Origin: Propionibacteriaceae bacterium ZF39 | GTDB taxonomy: Bacteria > Actinomycetota > Actinomycetes > Propionibacteriales > Propionibacteriaceae | Direction: 5' to 3' | Length of the DNA stretch: 64,000 nucleotides | NCBI GenBank assembly: GCA_039565995.1 | Contig: CP154795.1 | Span: 3,286,001-3,350,000, forward strand | In this document: positions 8,448-16,354 of the stretch, piece by piece | Numbering within the stretch: the stretch's first letter is position 1 | Layout: every line of letters begins with the position of its first letter | Program-made: the position numbers and the translations under genes | The notes under the pieces: model-generated | Databases searched by the model: none | Told to the model about the DNA's origin: nothing | What the model saw: only the letters and a program-made list of their open reading frames with translations

Positions 8448-9277
8448 CAGGCCCCGCCGAAGGCGGCGAACGCGTTGGCGGTCAACGCATCACACAGCTC
8501 CTCGAGCGGCTCGTCGCGCACCTCGGCCATGAACCGGACCGTGTGCGGGATGAGATAGGACGCGTTGGGATAGCCGCGCCACGGCATGGGCACCAGGTAG
8601 GGCGCGTCGGTTTCGACGAGTACGCGATCCAGCGGAGTCACGCGCAGAGCCTCTCGCAGATCCTCGTTGGCCTTGTAGGTCACCGGCCCCGGGAAGCTCA
8701 GATAGCCCCCGCGGTCGAGGCATTCCTGCGCGAACGCCGCATCACCGGAGAAGCAGTGCATGATGAACCGCTCCGGGATGCCCTCGGCGTCGAGCACCTT
8801 CAGGATGTCCTCGTGCGCATCGCGGTCATGGATGACGAGCGTCTTGTGATGCGACAGGGCGAGTTCGATGTGGGCGGCGAAGGATTCGTGCTGGCGTACG
8901 CGGGCGTCATCGTCGCGGGTCCGGTAGTAATCCAGCCCTGTCTCCCCCACCCCGCGCACGACCGGATCCGCGGCGAGCGAATCGAGTTCGATGACCGCCC
9001 GCGTGATGTCCTCGCGACTCATCCGCCCGGCTTCGTTGGGGTGGAGCGCGACCGTGGCGATGACCTCCGGATGCTGCCGCGCGGTCTCGATCGCCCAGCG
9101 CGAGTCGTCGAGGTCGCAGCCGATCTGCACGATGCGCGTGATGTTGACCTCGGCGGCGCGCGCGATCGCATCGGCGGGTCCGAGACCGGTCACATGATCG
9201 GCCGTGTCGAGATGGCAATGGGAGTCCACCACCGGCCGCGGGAGCGGCTCGGGGCTCGGCGGCAGTTCCTTTTTCAC
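8444..9277 (-). CDS. tatD: TatD-family metal-dependent DNase
   Basis: A 277-residue TatD hydrolase. VDSHCHLD supplies two metal-binding His, GVGETGLDYY the Glu, LVIHDRDAHED and IMHCFSGD further His, and VLVETDAPYL the Asp of the TIM-barrel site. Family members have 3'-5' exonuclease or DNase activity. The chosen start is a GTG at 9277: TAGACT (9285-9290) ends 7 bases upstream and there is no ribosome site, so a leaderless transcript is likely. It is the first gene of a tatD-nitroreductase-rsmA run. Confidence 0.9.
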   Translation of the reverse strand: MKKELPPSPEPLPRPVVDSHCHLDTADHVTGLGPADAIARAAEVNITRIVQIGCDLDDSRWAIETARQHPEVIATVALHPNEAGRMSREDITRAVIELDSLAADPVVRGVGETGLDYYRTRDDDARVRQHESFAAHIELALSHHKTLVIHDRDAHEDILKVLDAEGIPERFIMHCFSGDAAFAQECLDRGGYLSFPGPVTYKANEDLREALRVTPLDRVLVETDAPYLVPMPWRGYPNASYLIPHTVRFMAEVRDEPLEELCDALTANAFAAFGGAW

Positions 9278-9284
9278 GCGCCCG

Positions 9285-9290
9285 AGTCTA
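9285..9290 (-). promoter_or_regulatory. -10 element for leaderless tatD transcript
   Basis: TAGACT on the minus strand, 7 bases before the GTG at 9277, with no Shine-Dalgarno sequence. The same arrangement recurs at several other genes in this window. Confidence 0.5.
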
Positions 9291-9399
9291 ATTGACCCGC
9301 CATTAGCCCTCCGTTGGCGGCGATCAAAACAAATATCGGGAAAGCGGACCCGGTGGACCCGAGGCGTACTCCTTCAGGGTGAACCCCCAAGGAGGAGCC

Positions 9400-9921
9400 A
9401 TGAAAATCCGAATCGCCGCCATCGCCACCGCAGCCGTCATCGCCCTGTCGGCGCCCATCACCCTGACCGCGCTCGCCGAGCCCACGACCCCGTCCGATGC
9501 GGGTACGCCCGCCGCCGGTGCCCCCGTCACCCCCGCCCCGACCCCGGAGGCCGGGCGATCCGCGGAACCCGCCGAGACCCCTCGTCAGGGCGGTTGGCCG
9601 CAGGCGACGTTCAAGGGCCGCACCGCGACCGTGTCCAACCTGGCTCCCGGTTGGAACGTGACGATCTCGGCCTGGAACCTGGAAACCGACAAGGAATATG
9701 TGTTCCGGGGGAAGGCCAAGGGCGACAGCGTGGTCATCGAGATGAAGGGCCTGCCCACGGGCACCTATGACATCTCGATCTCCGCCGGCGACCTGCCCGC
9801 CAACGAGTCCCACTATTGGGGTCACAAGATCACGGGCGGCACGTCCACCGCGACGAAGCCCCCCAAGACGAAGACCCCCAAGGCCGATCACCGCGGCGGT
9901 CTCGCCAAGACCGGCGTCTAG
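9400..9921 (+). CDS. Small secreted protein with C-terminal LAKTGV
   Basis: A 173-residue protein of unknown function. The start at 9400 has AAGGAGG 4 bases upstream and opens a signal peptide (MKIRIAAIATAAVIALSAP). A Pro/Ala/Thr-rich stretch (about residues 30-65) follows, then a compact domain of about 75 residues (QATFKGRTATVSNLAPGWNV to ISISAGDLPAN), and a Lys/Thr/Pro-rich tail. The last six residues are LAKTGV, like the LAxTG signal of class E sortases, but no membrane segment or positive tail follows. It may be a truncated wall-anchored protein or simply secreted. Confidence 0.7.
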   Translation: MKIRIAAIATAAVIALSAPITLTALAEPTTPSDAGTPAAGAPVTPAPTPEAGRSAEPAETPRQGGWPQATFKGRTATVSNLAPGWNVTISAWNLETDKEYVFRGKAKGDSVVIEMKGLPTGTYDISISAGDLPANESHYWGHKITGGTSTATKPPKTKTPKADHRGGLAKTGV

Positions 9922-9952
9922 CCGATCGGGACCACGAAGCGCGTGCCGCGGG

Positions 9953-10501
9953 TCAGTCGGCGCCATACAGCCAGCGGCGCAACAACACACTGGCCCGCGG
10001 CATGACCAACCAGGTCATGATCGCGGTGACGGGGAACGACATGAACAGCACGCGCACGGGGATCGGCCAATGGGTCACGAACCGGCCGAAGACGACATAC
10101 TCCAGCGTCTGCAGCAGCCAGATCACCACCCCGGAGACCAGGAACATCTTCCACTTGGGCGGCGGCTTGGTCACCATGCCGGGCAGGGAGAACCAGGTCT
10201 CGAGACCGGAGACCTTCTGCATGCCGACGGTCTGCATCAGTTCGGCGCCCTCGTCGAGCAGCGCGTTGCGCTCGGCACTCTCCTCCCAGACCGCCAAGGC
10301 GTCCTGGCTGGCGAACCGATAGACGACATGCCAGTCCTGGGTGACGGCCTCGTCGCCACCCGGCTTGAGCCGTCCGCAGCCCAGGAATCCGGGGAACTCC
10401 GACGCTATCTCTGTCAGCCGATCAGCCCATTCCTCGAACTCGGGTTCACGCCCGGGCGCGACCCGTCGCGCGATGGTGACCGTCACCGGATCCTCGGCCA
10501 T
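9953..10501 (-). CDS. COG3224-type antibiotic-biosynthesis-monooxygenase-domain membrane protein
   Basis: A 182-residue protein with an N-terminal ABM-like alpha/beta barrel (VTVTIARRVAPGREPEFEEW to about residue 95) and a C-terminal membrane part. The latter has two hydrophobic segments (WKMFLVSGVVIWLLQTLEY and VRVLFMSFPVTAIMTWLVM). This layout is that of the COG3224 family, whose role is unknown. The start at 10501 is set by GGAGGGTGG just upstream; the open frame extends further without a ribosome site. Confidence 0.75.
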   Translation of the reverse strand: MAEDPVTVTIARRVAPGREPEFEEWADRLTEIASEFPGFLGCGRLKPGGDEAVTQDWHVVYRFASQDALAVWEESAERNALLDEGAELMQTVGMQKVSGLETWFSLPGMVTKPPPKWKMFLVSGVVIWLLQTLEYVVFGRFVTHWPIPVRVLFMSFPVTAIMTWLVMPRASVLLRRWLYGAD

Positions 10502-10605
10502 GACCACCCTCCGCTCGCCGGCCGCGCCGCATGGCGGCGGTGCTGGTTCCGGAGTGTACGCAGCCTGCCCGCCCACGGACAGGCCATCACTGGGACACTG
10601 GACGG

Positions 10606-10968
10606 GTGAGCGATTTCCTCAAGCACATCGGCCTCGATCGTCAGGCCGAGAAGGTCCAGCTGACCGTCAGCGACATCCACTCCAACCGCAACGGCAATGT
10701 CCAGGGCGGCGTACTGGCCACCATGCTCGACATGGCTTGCGGGCGCGAGGTGGCCTCCCACCTCGACGAGGGCCAGACGACGGCCACCGTCTCGCTGACC
10801 GTGACCTATCTGCGCCCGGGGAGGATCGGGTCGACGCTGACGGCGAACGCCGAGACGCTCCATCGGGGCAAGAACCTGGTGATGGTCCAGGGGGACGTGT
10901 TCGACGATGAGGATCGCCGGATCGCCCATGCCGCCGCGACGTTCTCGGTCATGGACCGCCAGTCCTGA
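10606..10968 (+). CDS. PaaI-type hotdog-fold thioesterase
   Basis: A 120-residue hotdog protein. HSNRNGNVQGGVLATMLDMA is the characteristic loop and central helix, in which the family's catalytic Asp/Asn lies, and TVSLTVTYLRPGRIG is the adjoining strand. It probably hydrolyses an aromatic or acyl-CoA thioester; the substrate is unknown. The GTG at 10606 is chosen from family N-termini, as upstream codons read as low-quality sequence. It ends 6 bases before the stop of the convergent helicase gene. Confidence 0.8.
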   Translation: MSDFLKHIGLDRQAEKVQLTVSDIHSNRNGNVQGGVLATMLDMACGREVASHLDEGQTTATVSLTVTYLRPGRIGSTLTANAETLHRGKNLVMVQGDVFDDEDRRIAHAAATFSVMDRQS

Positions 10969-10974
10969 GTCTGG

Positions 10975-13518
10975 TCACAACCGCTCGAACGCGACCGCCC
11001 GGACGACTGCGGTGCCGGCCTGATCGCTCGCGGGCAGGTCGACCTCGGCGAGGATGCGCCAGTCGTGGTTCTTCTCCGGATCGTTGAGCACCTGCGTGAC
11101 CTCCCAGCGCGTGCGGTGCTTCTCGACGCGGAACAGGCCCGGCCCGCGCGCCTCGGCGTCGGTGAGCAGGTCGTCGTGTTCGTCCCAGTACGCCGCCAGC
11201 GCGTCGTCCCAGGCCTCGGCGGTCATGGTCACGGGCAGCGGCGGCTCGGCCAACTGGGCCGCGGCGGTCTCCAGCGCGCCCAGCTCTTCCCAGCGATCCC
11301 GTGCGGCCAATTCGACCCGCCGGAACATCGCCTGACGGACCATGGCCGTGAACACGCGCTCGTTTCCGGTGACAGGGCGGGGCGGGGGTGGTGGCGTACC
11401 CGCCGCGGCAGCAGCCGCCGCCTCCGCCACCTTGTCGGGATCGGTGAGCGCCTCCCACTCGTCGAGCAGCGACGAGTCGGTCTGGCGGATGAGCTCGCCG
11501 AGCCACTCGATGAGGACCATGAGTTCCTCGGTGCGATACGACTCGGGCACCGTCTGGCGCAGCGTCCGATAGGCATCGGTCAGGTAGCGCAGCACCAGGC
11601 CCTCGGAGCGCTGCAGCTGATAGAAGCCCACGAACTGCGTGAAGTCCATCGCCCGCTCCCACAGGTCACGGACCACCGACTTCGGTGACAGCGCGCTCGG
11701 ATCGACCCAGGGGTGCGACTGGGTGAAGACGCCGAGCGCATGCTCGAGCAGCTCCTCCAGCGGCTTCGGCCAGGTGACGTCCTCGAGCACCTCCATGCGC
11801 TCCTCGTATTCCACCCCTTCCGCCTTCATCTCCGCCACCGCCTCACCGCGCGCCTTGAACTGCTGCGCGAAAAGGATCTGGAACGGGTCGTCGAGCACCG
11901 ACTCGATCACCGACACGACATCGAGGGCATAGGTGTCGGACTCCTTGTCGAGGAGGTCGAGCGCCGCGACCGCGAACGGAGCCAGCGGCTGGTTGAGCGC
12001 GAAGTCGTCCTGGACCGTGTCGGCCAGCGCGCACGTCCGGCCGGTCTTGTCGGGTTCGTCGAGCTTGACGAGTACGCCCGACTGCAGCAGTCCCCGCGTC
12101 AGCGCGATGGCCCTCCTGGAGAGCCGGCGCTGCGTACGCCAGTCCTCGTGGTTGTCCTGCAGGAGATTCTTCATCGCGGACCACGGATCACCGGGTCGCT
12201 GCACGACATTGAGGAGCATCGAGTGAGTGACGCGCATGCGCGAGATCAGCTGTTCGGGCTGGGCCTCGATGATCTTTTCGAATGTCTCCTCGGTCCAGCC
12301 GATGAACCCCTCCGGCGGCTTCTTGCGCTGGACCTTGCGCTTCTTCTTGGGGTCGTCGCCGGCCTTGGCGATGGCACGCTCGTTCTCGATGACATGCTCG
12401 GGCGCCTGCACGACGACATAGCCGACAGTGTCGAAGCCGGCCCGACCAGCGCGTCCGGCGATCTGGTGGAACTCCCGCGACCGCAGCCGGCGTACCCGAC
12501 TCCCGTCGAACTTCGTCAAACCCGTCATCAGCACCGTGCGGATCGGCACGTTGATGCCCACGCCGAGCGTGTCGGTGCCGCAGATCACCTTCAGCAGGCC
12601 GGTCTGGGCGAGCTGTTCGACCAGACGGCGATATTTGGGGAGCATGCCGGCGTGATGGACACCGATGCCGCGGCGTACCAGCTTGGAAAGCACCCGGCCG
12701 AAGCCCGGCCCGAACTGGAAGGCCCCGATCTCCGCAGCGATCCGGTCGGTCACGTCCTTGTCGACGAGCTTGATGCTGAGCAGGGATTGCGCCCGTTCGA
12801 GCGCGTCCGCCTGGGTGAAATGGACGATGTAGACGGGCGCCCGGCCGGCCTCGACGAGCTCGGTCACCTTCTCCTGGATCGGCGTCATCGACCATTTGAA
12901 CTCGAGCGGCACGGGGCGTTCCGCGTCGGCGATCACGTTGGTGTCGCGACGGGTACGCCGGCTCAGGTCCTCGGTGAACTTCGTGACATCGCCGAGCGTG
13001 GCCGACATCAGCAGGAACTGCGCCTGGGGCAGTTCGAGCAGCGGCACCTGCCACGCCCAGCCGCGATCGGGCTCGGAATAGAAGTGGAACTCGTCCATGA
13101 TCACGAGGCCGATATCGGCCGTGCCGCCCTCGCGAAGCGCGATGTTGGCGAGGATCTCGGCGGTGCAGCAGATGATCGGGGCATCGGCGTTCACCGAGGC
13201 GTCGCCGGTGATCATCCCGACGTTGTCGGCACCGAAGATCTCGCAGAGGGAGAAGAACTTCTCGCTCACGAGCGCCTTGATCGGCGCCGTATAGAAACTC
13301 ACCCGGTCCCCCGCCAGTGCTGCGAAGTGCCCGGCGATCGCGACGAGGGACTTCCCCGAACCGGTGGGGGTGGCGAGAATCAGGTTGTTGCCCGAGAACA
13401 GCTCGATCGCGGCCTCGTCCTGGTGGTCGTAGAGCTCCAGCCCCCGCTCCTCGGCCCAGCCGGTGAAGTGTTCATAGAGGCTGTCGGGAGTCGCGGGGAT
13501 CGGGTCTGTGAGGCGCAT
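10975..13518 (-). CDS. DEAD/DEAH-box RNA helicase with DUF3516
   Basis: An 847-residue superfamily-2 helicase. Walker A is LATPTGSGKSLVA (about residue 50), the DExH box is VIMDEFHFY, motif III is LLMSATLG, and motif VI is HQIAGRAGRAGFDTVG. The rest (about residues 430-847) is the DUF3516 region typical of actinobacterial homologues. RNA unwinding is the family expectation; the cellular target is unknown. GGAGG lies 9 bases before the ATG at 13518, which favours it over the ATG at 13527. The upstream region holds repeated CGATGCCACA boxes. Confidence 0.9.
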   Translation of the reverse strand: MRLTDPIPATPDSLYEHFTGWAEERGLELYDHQDEAAIELFSGNNLILATPTGSGKSLVAIAGHFAALAGDRVSFYTAPIKALVSEKFFSLCEIFGADNVGMITGDASVNADAPIICCTAEILANIALREGGTADIGLVIMDEFHFYSEPDRGWAWQVPLLELPQAQFLLMSATLGDVTKFTEDLSRRTRRDTNVIADAERPVPLEFKWSMTPIQEKVTELVEAGRAPVYIVHFTQADALERAQSLLSIKLVDKDVTDRIAAEIGAFQFGPGFGRVLSKLVRRGIGVHHAGMLPKYRRLVEQLAQTGLLKVICGTDTLGVGINVPIRTVLMTGLTKFDGSRVRRLRSREFHQIAGRAGRAGFDTVGYVVVQAPEHVIENERAIAKAGDDPKKKRKVQRKKPPEGFIGWTEETFEKIIEAQPEQLISRMRVTHSMLLNVVQRPGDPWSAMKNLLQDNHEDWRTQRRLSRRAIALTRGLLQSGVLVKLDEPDKTGRTCALADTVQDDFALNQPLAPFAVAALDLLDKESDTYALDVVSVIESVLDDPFQILFAQQFKARGEAVAEMKAEGVEYEERMEVLEDVTWPKPLEELLEHALGVFTQSHPWVDPSALSPKSVVRDLWERAMDFTQFVGFYQLQRSEGLVLRYLTDAYRTLRQTVPESYRTEELMVLIEWLGELIRQTDSSLLDEWEALTDPDKVAEAAAAAAAGTPPPPPRPVTGNERVFTAMVRQAMFRRVELAARDRWEELGALETAAAQLAEPPLPVTMTAEAWDDALAAYWDEHDDLLTDAEARGPGLFRVEKHRTRWEVTQVLNDPEKNHDWRILAEVDLPASDQAGTAVVRAVAFERL

Positions 13519-13572
13519 CGGCCCCATCCTCCCACGGGCCCCCGTGCCGATCTGCCGACCGCCCCCTCCCGC

Positions 13573-13622
13573 CGATGCCACAGTTGTTGAATCGATGCCA
13601 CAGTTGTAAATGTGGCATCGAT
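13573..13622. repeat. Repeated CGATGCCACA boxes upstream of the helicase
   Basis: CGATGCCACAGTTGT occurs at 13573-13587 and again at 13593-13607 (20-base period), and ATCGATGCCACA (13591-13602) pairs with TGTGGCATCGAT (13611-13622) across 8 bases. The cluster lies between the rsmI stop and the helicase ribosome site. It could be an operator for the helicase or a terminator for rsmI. Confidence 0.6.
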
Positions 13623-13655
13623 CGAATAAGTGGTGCACCGCGCGAGGGGTGAGCG

Positions 13656-14501
13656 TCAGGCCTCGCGACGGGCGGCGAGAACGGCCTCATACAGCGCATT
13701 CCGCGCAACCCCGGCGCGCGTGGCGACCTCGCCGCACGCGACCTTCAACTTCACGCCCTCGGCAACCAGACCCTCGACCTCGTCAACCAAATCAGCCGGA
13801 TCAGCGGCACCCTTCACCGCCCCCGCGATGACGACCGTGATCTCCCCGCGGGCCCCCTCCCGGGCCCACTCGGCCAGTTCGGCCAAGCCGCCGCGGCGTA
13901 CCTCTTCATAGGTCTTCGTCAGCTCCCGGCACACGGCCGCGGGACGATCCTCCCCGAGAGCCCGAGCCGCATCCCCCAGGAAATCCGCCAACCGATGCGG
14001 CGCCTCGAAGAAGACCATCGTCCGGGGCTCCTCCGCCAGCTCGGCCAGGCGACGCCCACGCTCCCCTGCCTTGCGCGGCAGGAATCCCTCGAAACAGAAT
14101 CGATCCACGGGCAGGCCCGACACCGCCAACGCGGTCAGCACGGCCGACGGCCCCGGCGCCGCCGTCACCGGCAACCCCGCCTCCACGCACGCGACCACGA
14201 GTCGATATCCCGGATCGGACACCGACGGCATCCCCGCATCGGTGATCAACAACACGGTCTCGCCCGCGCGGATCGCTTCGACCAGCGCAGGCGTACGCGC
14301 AGCTTCGTTGCCTTCGAAGTACGACACGATCCGCCCGCGCGTCGTCACACCCAGCCGCTGGGTCAGCCCCAGAAACCGCCGCGTGTCCTCGGCCGCGATC
14401 ACATCGGCCTCGGCCAGCAGCCGACGCAGGCGTGGGGTGGCGTCCTCGACATCGCCGATCGGCGTACCCGCCAGCACCAACCGCCCCACCGCACTGTCCA
14501 T
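13656..14501 (-). CDS. rsmI: 16S rRNA (cytidine1402-2'-O)-methyltransferase RsmI
   Basis: A 281-residue tetrapyrrole-methylase-fold enzyme that 2'-O-methylates C1402 in the decoding centre of 16S rRNA. Landmarks are VLAGTPIGDVEDATPRLRRL, AAEDTRRFLGL, LLITDAGMPSVSDPG, VTAAPGPSAVLTALAVSGLP and MVFFEAPHRL. TAGGTT (14508-14513) ends 6 bases before the ATG without a ribosome site, so the transcript may be leaderless. It diverges from pmt, an arrangement seen in other actinobacteria such as mycobacteria. Confidence 0.95.
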   Translation of the reverse strand: MDSAVGRLVLAGTPIGDVEDATPRLRRLLAEADVIAAEDTRRFLGLTQRLGVTTRGRIVSYFEGNEAARTPALVEAIRAGETVLLITDAGMPSVSDPGYRLVVACVEAGLPVTAAPGPSAVLTALAVSGLPVDRFCFEGFLPRKAGERGRRLAELAEEPRTMVFFEAPHRLADFLGDAARALGEDRPAAVCRELTKTYEEVRRGGLAELAEWAREGARGEITVVIAGAVKGAADPADLVDEVEGLVAEGVKLKVACGEVATRAGVARNALYEAVLAARREA

Positions 14502-14507
14502 GCCGAC

Positions 14508-14551
14508 AACCTACGACGATTCCGGAGGAGCCCCCACCGCCCGGTTAGCAT
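14508..14551. promoter_or_regulatory. Divergent leaderless -10 elements of rsmI and pmt
   Basis: TAGGTT on the minus strand (14508-14513) is 6 bases from the rsmI ATG. TAGCAT on the plus strand (14546-14551) is 7 bases from the pmt GTG at 14559. Only 57 bases separate the two start codons, so the two promoters must overlap or be adjacent. Confidence 0.55.
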
Positions 14552-14558
14552 GGCCCGC

Positions 14559-16262
14559 GTGACGAACGCGGATCTTGGTGCCCCCACGCCCACGGACGCG
14601 CCGCCGAGGCGAGCGGCGGAGGAGTCGAATCAAACAACGGCCGAGCCGACGGATTGGTACGCCGAGCCCCACCCGGTGACCGGCGACCCCCAGATCACGC
14701 CCCTCCGCAGCACTGTCGAGCGTCTGCGCAATGCGATGCCGAACGACTGGAACGTCGCGTGGCTCGTGGGCCTCGGCATCATGACGCTGGCGTTCGTCCT
14801 GCGGGTGATCCACCTCGGCCGACCCGAGGGGCTCGTGTTCGACGAGATCTACTACGCCAAGGACGCGTACGCCCTCCTCCACACCGGCTTCGAACACAAC
14901 TGGACCGGCGAGGCCGACAGCCAGGTCATCCACGGCGACTTCAGCGGCATGCAGGACACGGGGTCGTTCATCGTGCATCCCCCGGTCGGCAAGTGGCTGA
15001 TCGCGCTGGGGATCCAGGCGTTCGGGTTCAACGCCTTCGGGTTCCGATTCCCCTCGGTGGTTGCCGGTTCCGCCCTCGTGCTGGTCGTGTTCTTCCTCGC
15101 CCGTCGCCTGTCGCGCTCGACGATGATCGGTGTAGTGGCCGCGTTCCTCCTCACGATGGACGGCCTCCACTTCTCGATGTCACGCATCGCGTTGCTCGAC
15201 ATCTTCCAGGCGTTCTTCACGGTCGCTGCTGTCCTGGCGCTCGTGGTCGACCGCGACTGGTTCCGCGAACGGCTCGCGAGACATCTCGAAGCCAAGGGCC
15301 TCGCCGACCTCGGCGGCTCCTTCGGCCCGGTCTTCCTCTGGCGCCCCTGGCGTCTGGCCGCGGGCCTGCTGTTCGCCCTCGCGTGTGCGACGAAGTGGAA
15401 CTCGATCTATGTCCTCGCCGCCTTCTCGATCCTGTCCGTCGCCTGGGACCTCGGCGCCCGCCGACTGGCCGGGGCCGGCACGAACTCGACGGTCAGCCTG
15501 CTGTTCGATGCGCCGGTCGCGTTCTTCTATCAGGTCGTCGTCGCGATTCCCGTCTATGTGTTGACCTGGATCGGCTGGCTGACGACCTCGGGCGGCTACT
15601 CCCGGGACTACGGCACGAACAATCCCGATGACCCGGTCGTCCGCGTGTTCGGCGACGCGCTCGGATCTCTCTGGAACTATCACCGCGAGATCTATGGCTT
15701 CCACACCGGTGAGGGCATCAAGGAGGCCACCCATATCTACGAGGCCCATCCCGCCGGCTGGCTCGTCATGGCCCGCCCGATCGGCATCGACGCGGTCAAC
15801 GGCATCCAGCCCGGCGTTGACGGCTGCCCGCCCGCGCCCAACACGGAGACGTGCCTGCGGGTGATCTCGGGAATGGGTACGCCGGCCCTCTGGTGGATCG
15901 GCGTCATCGCCCTGATCGCCGCACTGGTGCTGTGGGTCGGCAACCGCGACTGGCGGTTCGGCGTACCCGTCGTCGGCGTCGCCAGCACCTGGCTCACCTG
16001 GTTCCCGAACGCCGAGCGGCCGCTGTTCTTCTTCTACGCCATCATGATCATCCCGTTCACCTGCATCGCCGTGGCGCTGTGTCTCGGGAAGTTGATCGGG
16101 CCCGCCGACCAACCGATGCGCCGTCGGATCGGCGCGATCGCCGCGGGCGTGATCGTGGCGCTGATCACGCTCAACTTCGCGTACATCTATCCGATCCTCA
16201 CCGACGATCTCCTGCTCTATCCGCAGTGGCTGTCGCGCATGTGGTTCCAGTCCTGGATCTGA
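14559..16262 (+). CDS. pmt: Polyprenyl-phosphate-mannose--protein mannosyltransferase
   Basis: A GT39 membrane glycosyltransferase of about 567 residues that O-mannosylates exported proteins. After a polar N-terminus of about 75 residues come many membrane segments, starting WLVGLGIMTLAFVLRVIHL. The catalytic acidic loop is VFDEIYYAKDAY (Asp-Glu, about residue 95), and VHPPVGKWLIALG is a further family motif. GTG at 14559 is preferred over ATG at 14550 because of the -10 box. Its divergent position next to rsmI is the conserved actinobacterial one. Confidence 0.92.
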   Translation: MTNADLGAPTPTDAPPRRAAEESNQTTAEPTDWYAEPHPVTGDPQITPLRSTVERLRNAMPNDWNVAWLVGLGIMTLAFVLRVIHLGRPEGLVFDEIYYAKDAYALLHTGFEHNWTGEADSQVIHGDFSGMQDTGSFIVHPPVGKWLIALGIQAFGFNAFGFRFPSVVAGSALVLVVFFLARRLSRSTMIGVVAAFLLTMDGLHFSMSRIALLDIFQAFFTVAAVLALVVDRDWFRERLARHLEAKGLADLGGSFGPVFLWRPWRLAAGLLFALACATKWNSIYVLAAFSILSVAWDLGARRLAGAGTNSTVSLLFDAPVAFFYQVVVAIPVYVLTWIGWLTTSGGYSRDYGTNNPDDPVVRVFGDALGSLWNYHREIYGFHTGEGIKEATHIYEAHPAGWLVMARPIGIDAVNGIQPGVDGCPPAPNTETCLRVISGMGTPALWWIGVIALIAALVLWVGNRDWRFGVPVVGVASTWLTWFPNAERPLFFFYAIMIIPFTCIAVALCLGKLIGPADQPMRRRIGAIAAGVIVALITLNFAYIYPILTDDLLLYPQWLSRMWFQSWI

Positions 16263-16354
16263 TCACGGTTGCGCAGCTGTCGCGCACGCCGCCTCGCGCG
16301 GCTTAGGCTGAACTGGTTTGCTGAGACTGCCGATCAACTCGAGGGAGCAAAGCG

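Noticed and set aside
11713-13590. 625-codon open frame on the plus strand
   Set aside because: Antisense to the helicase, which has all its motifs in the other strand.
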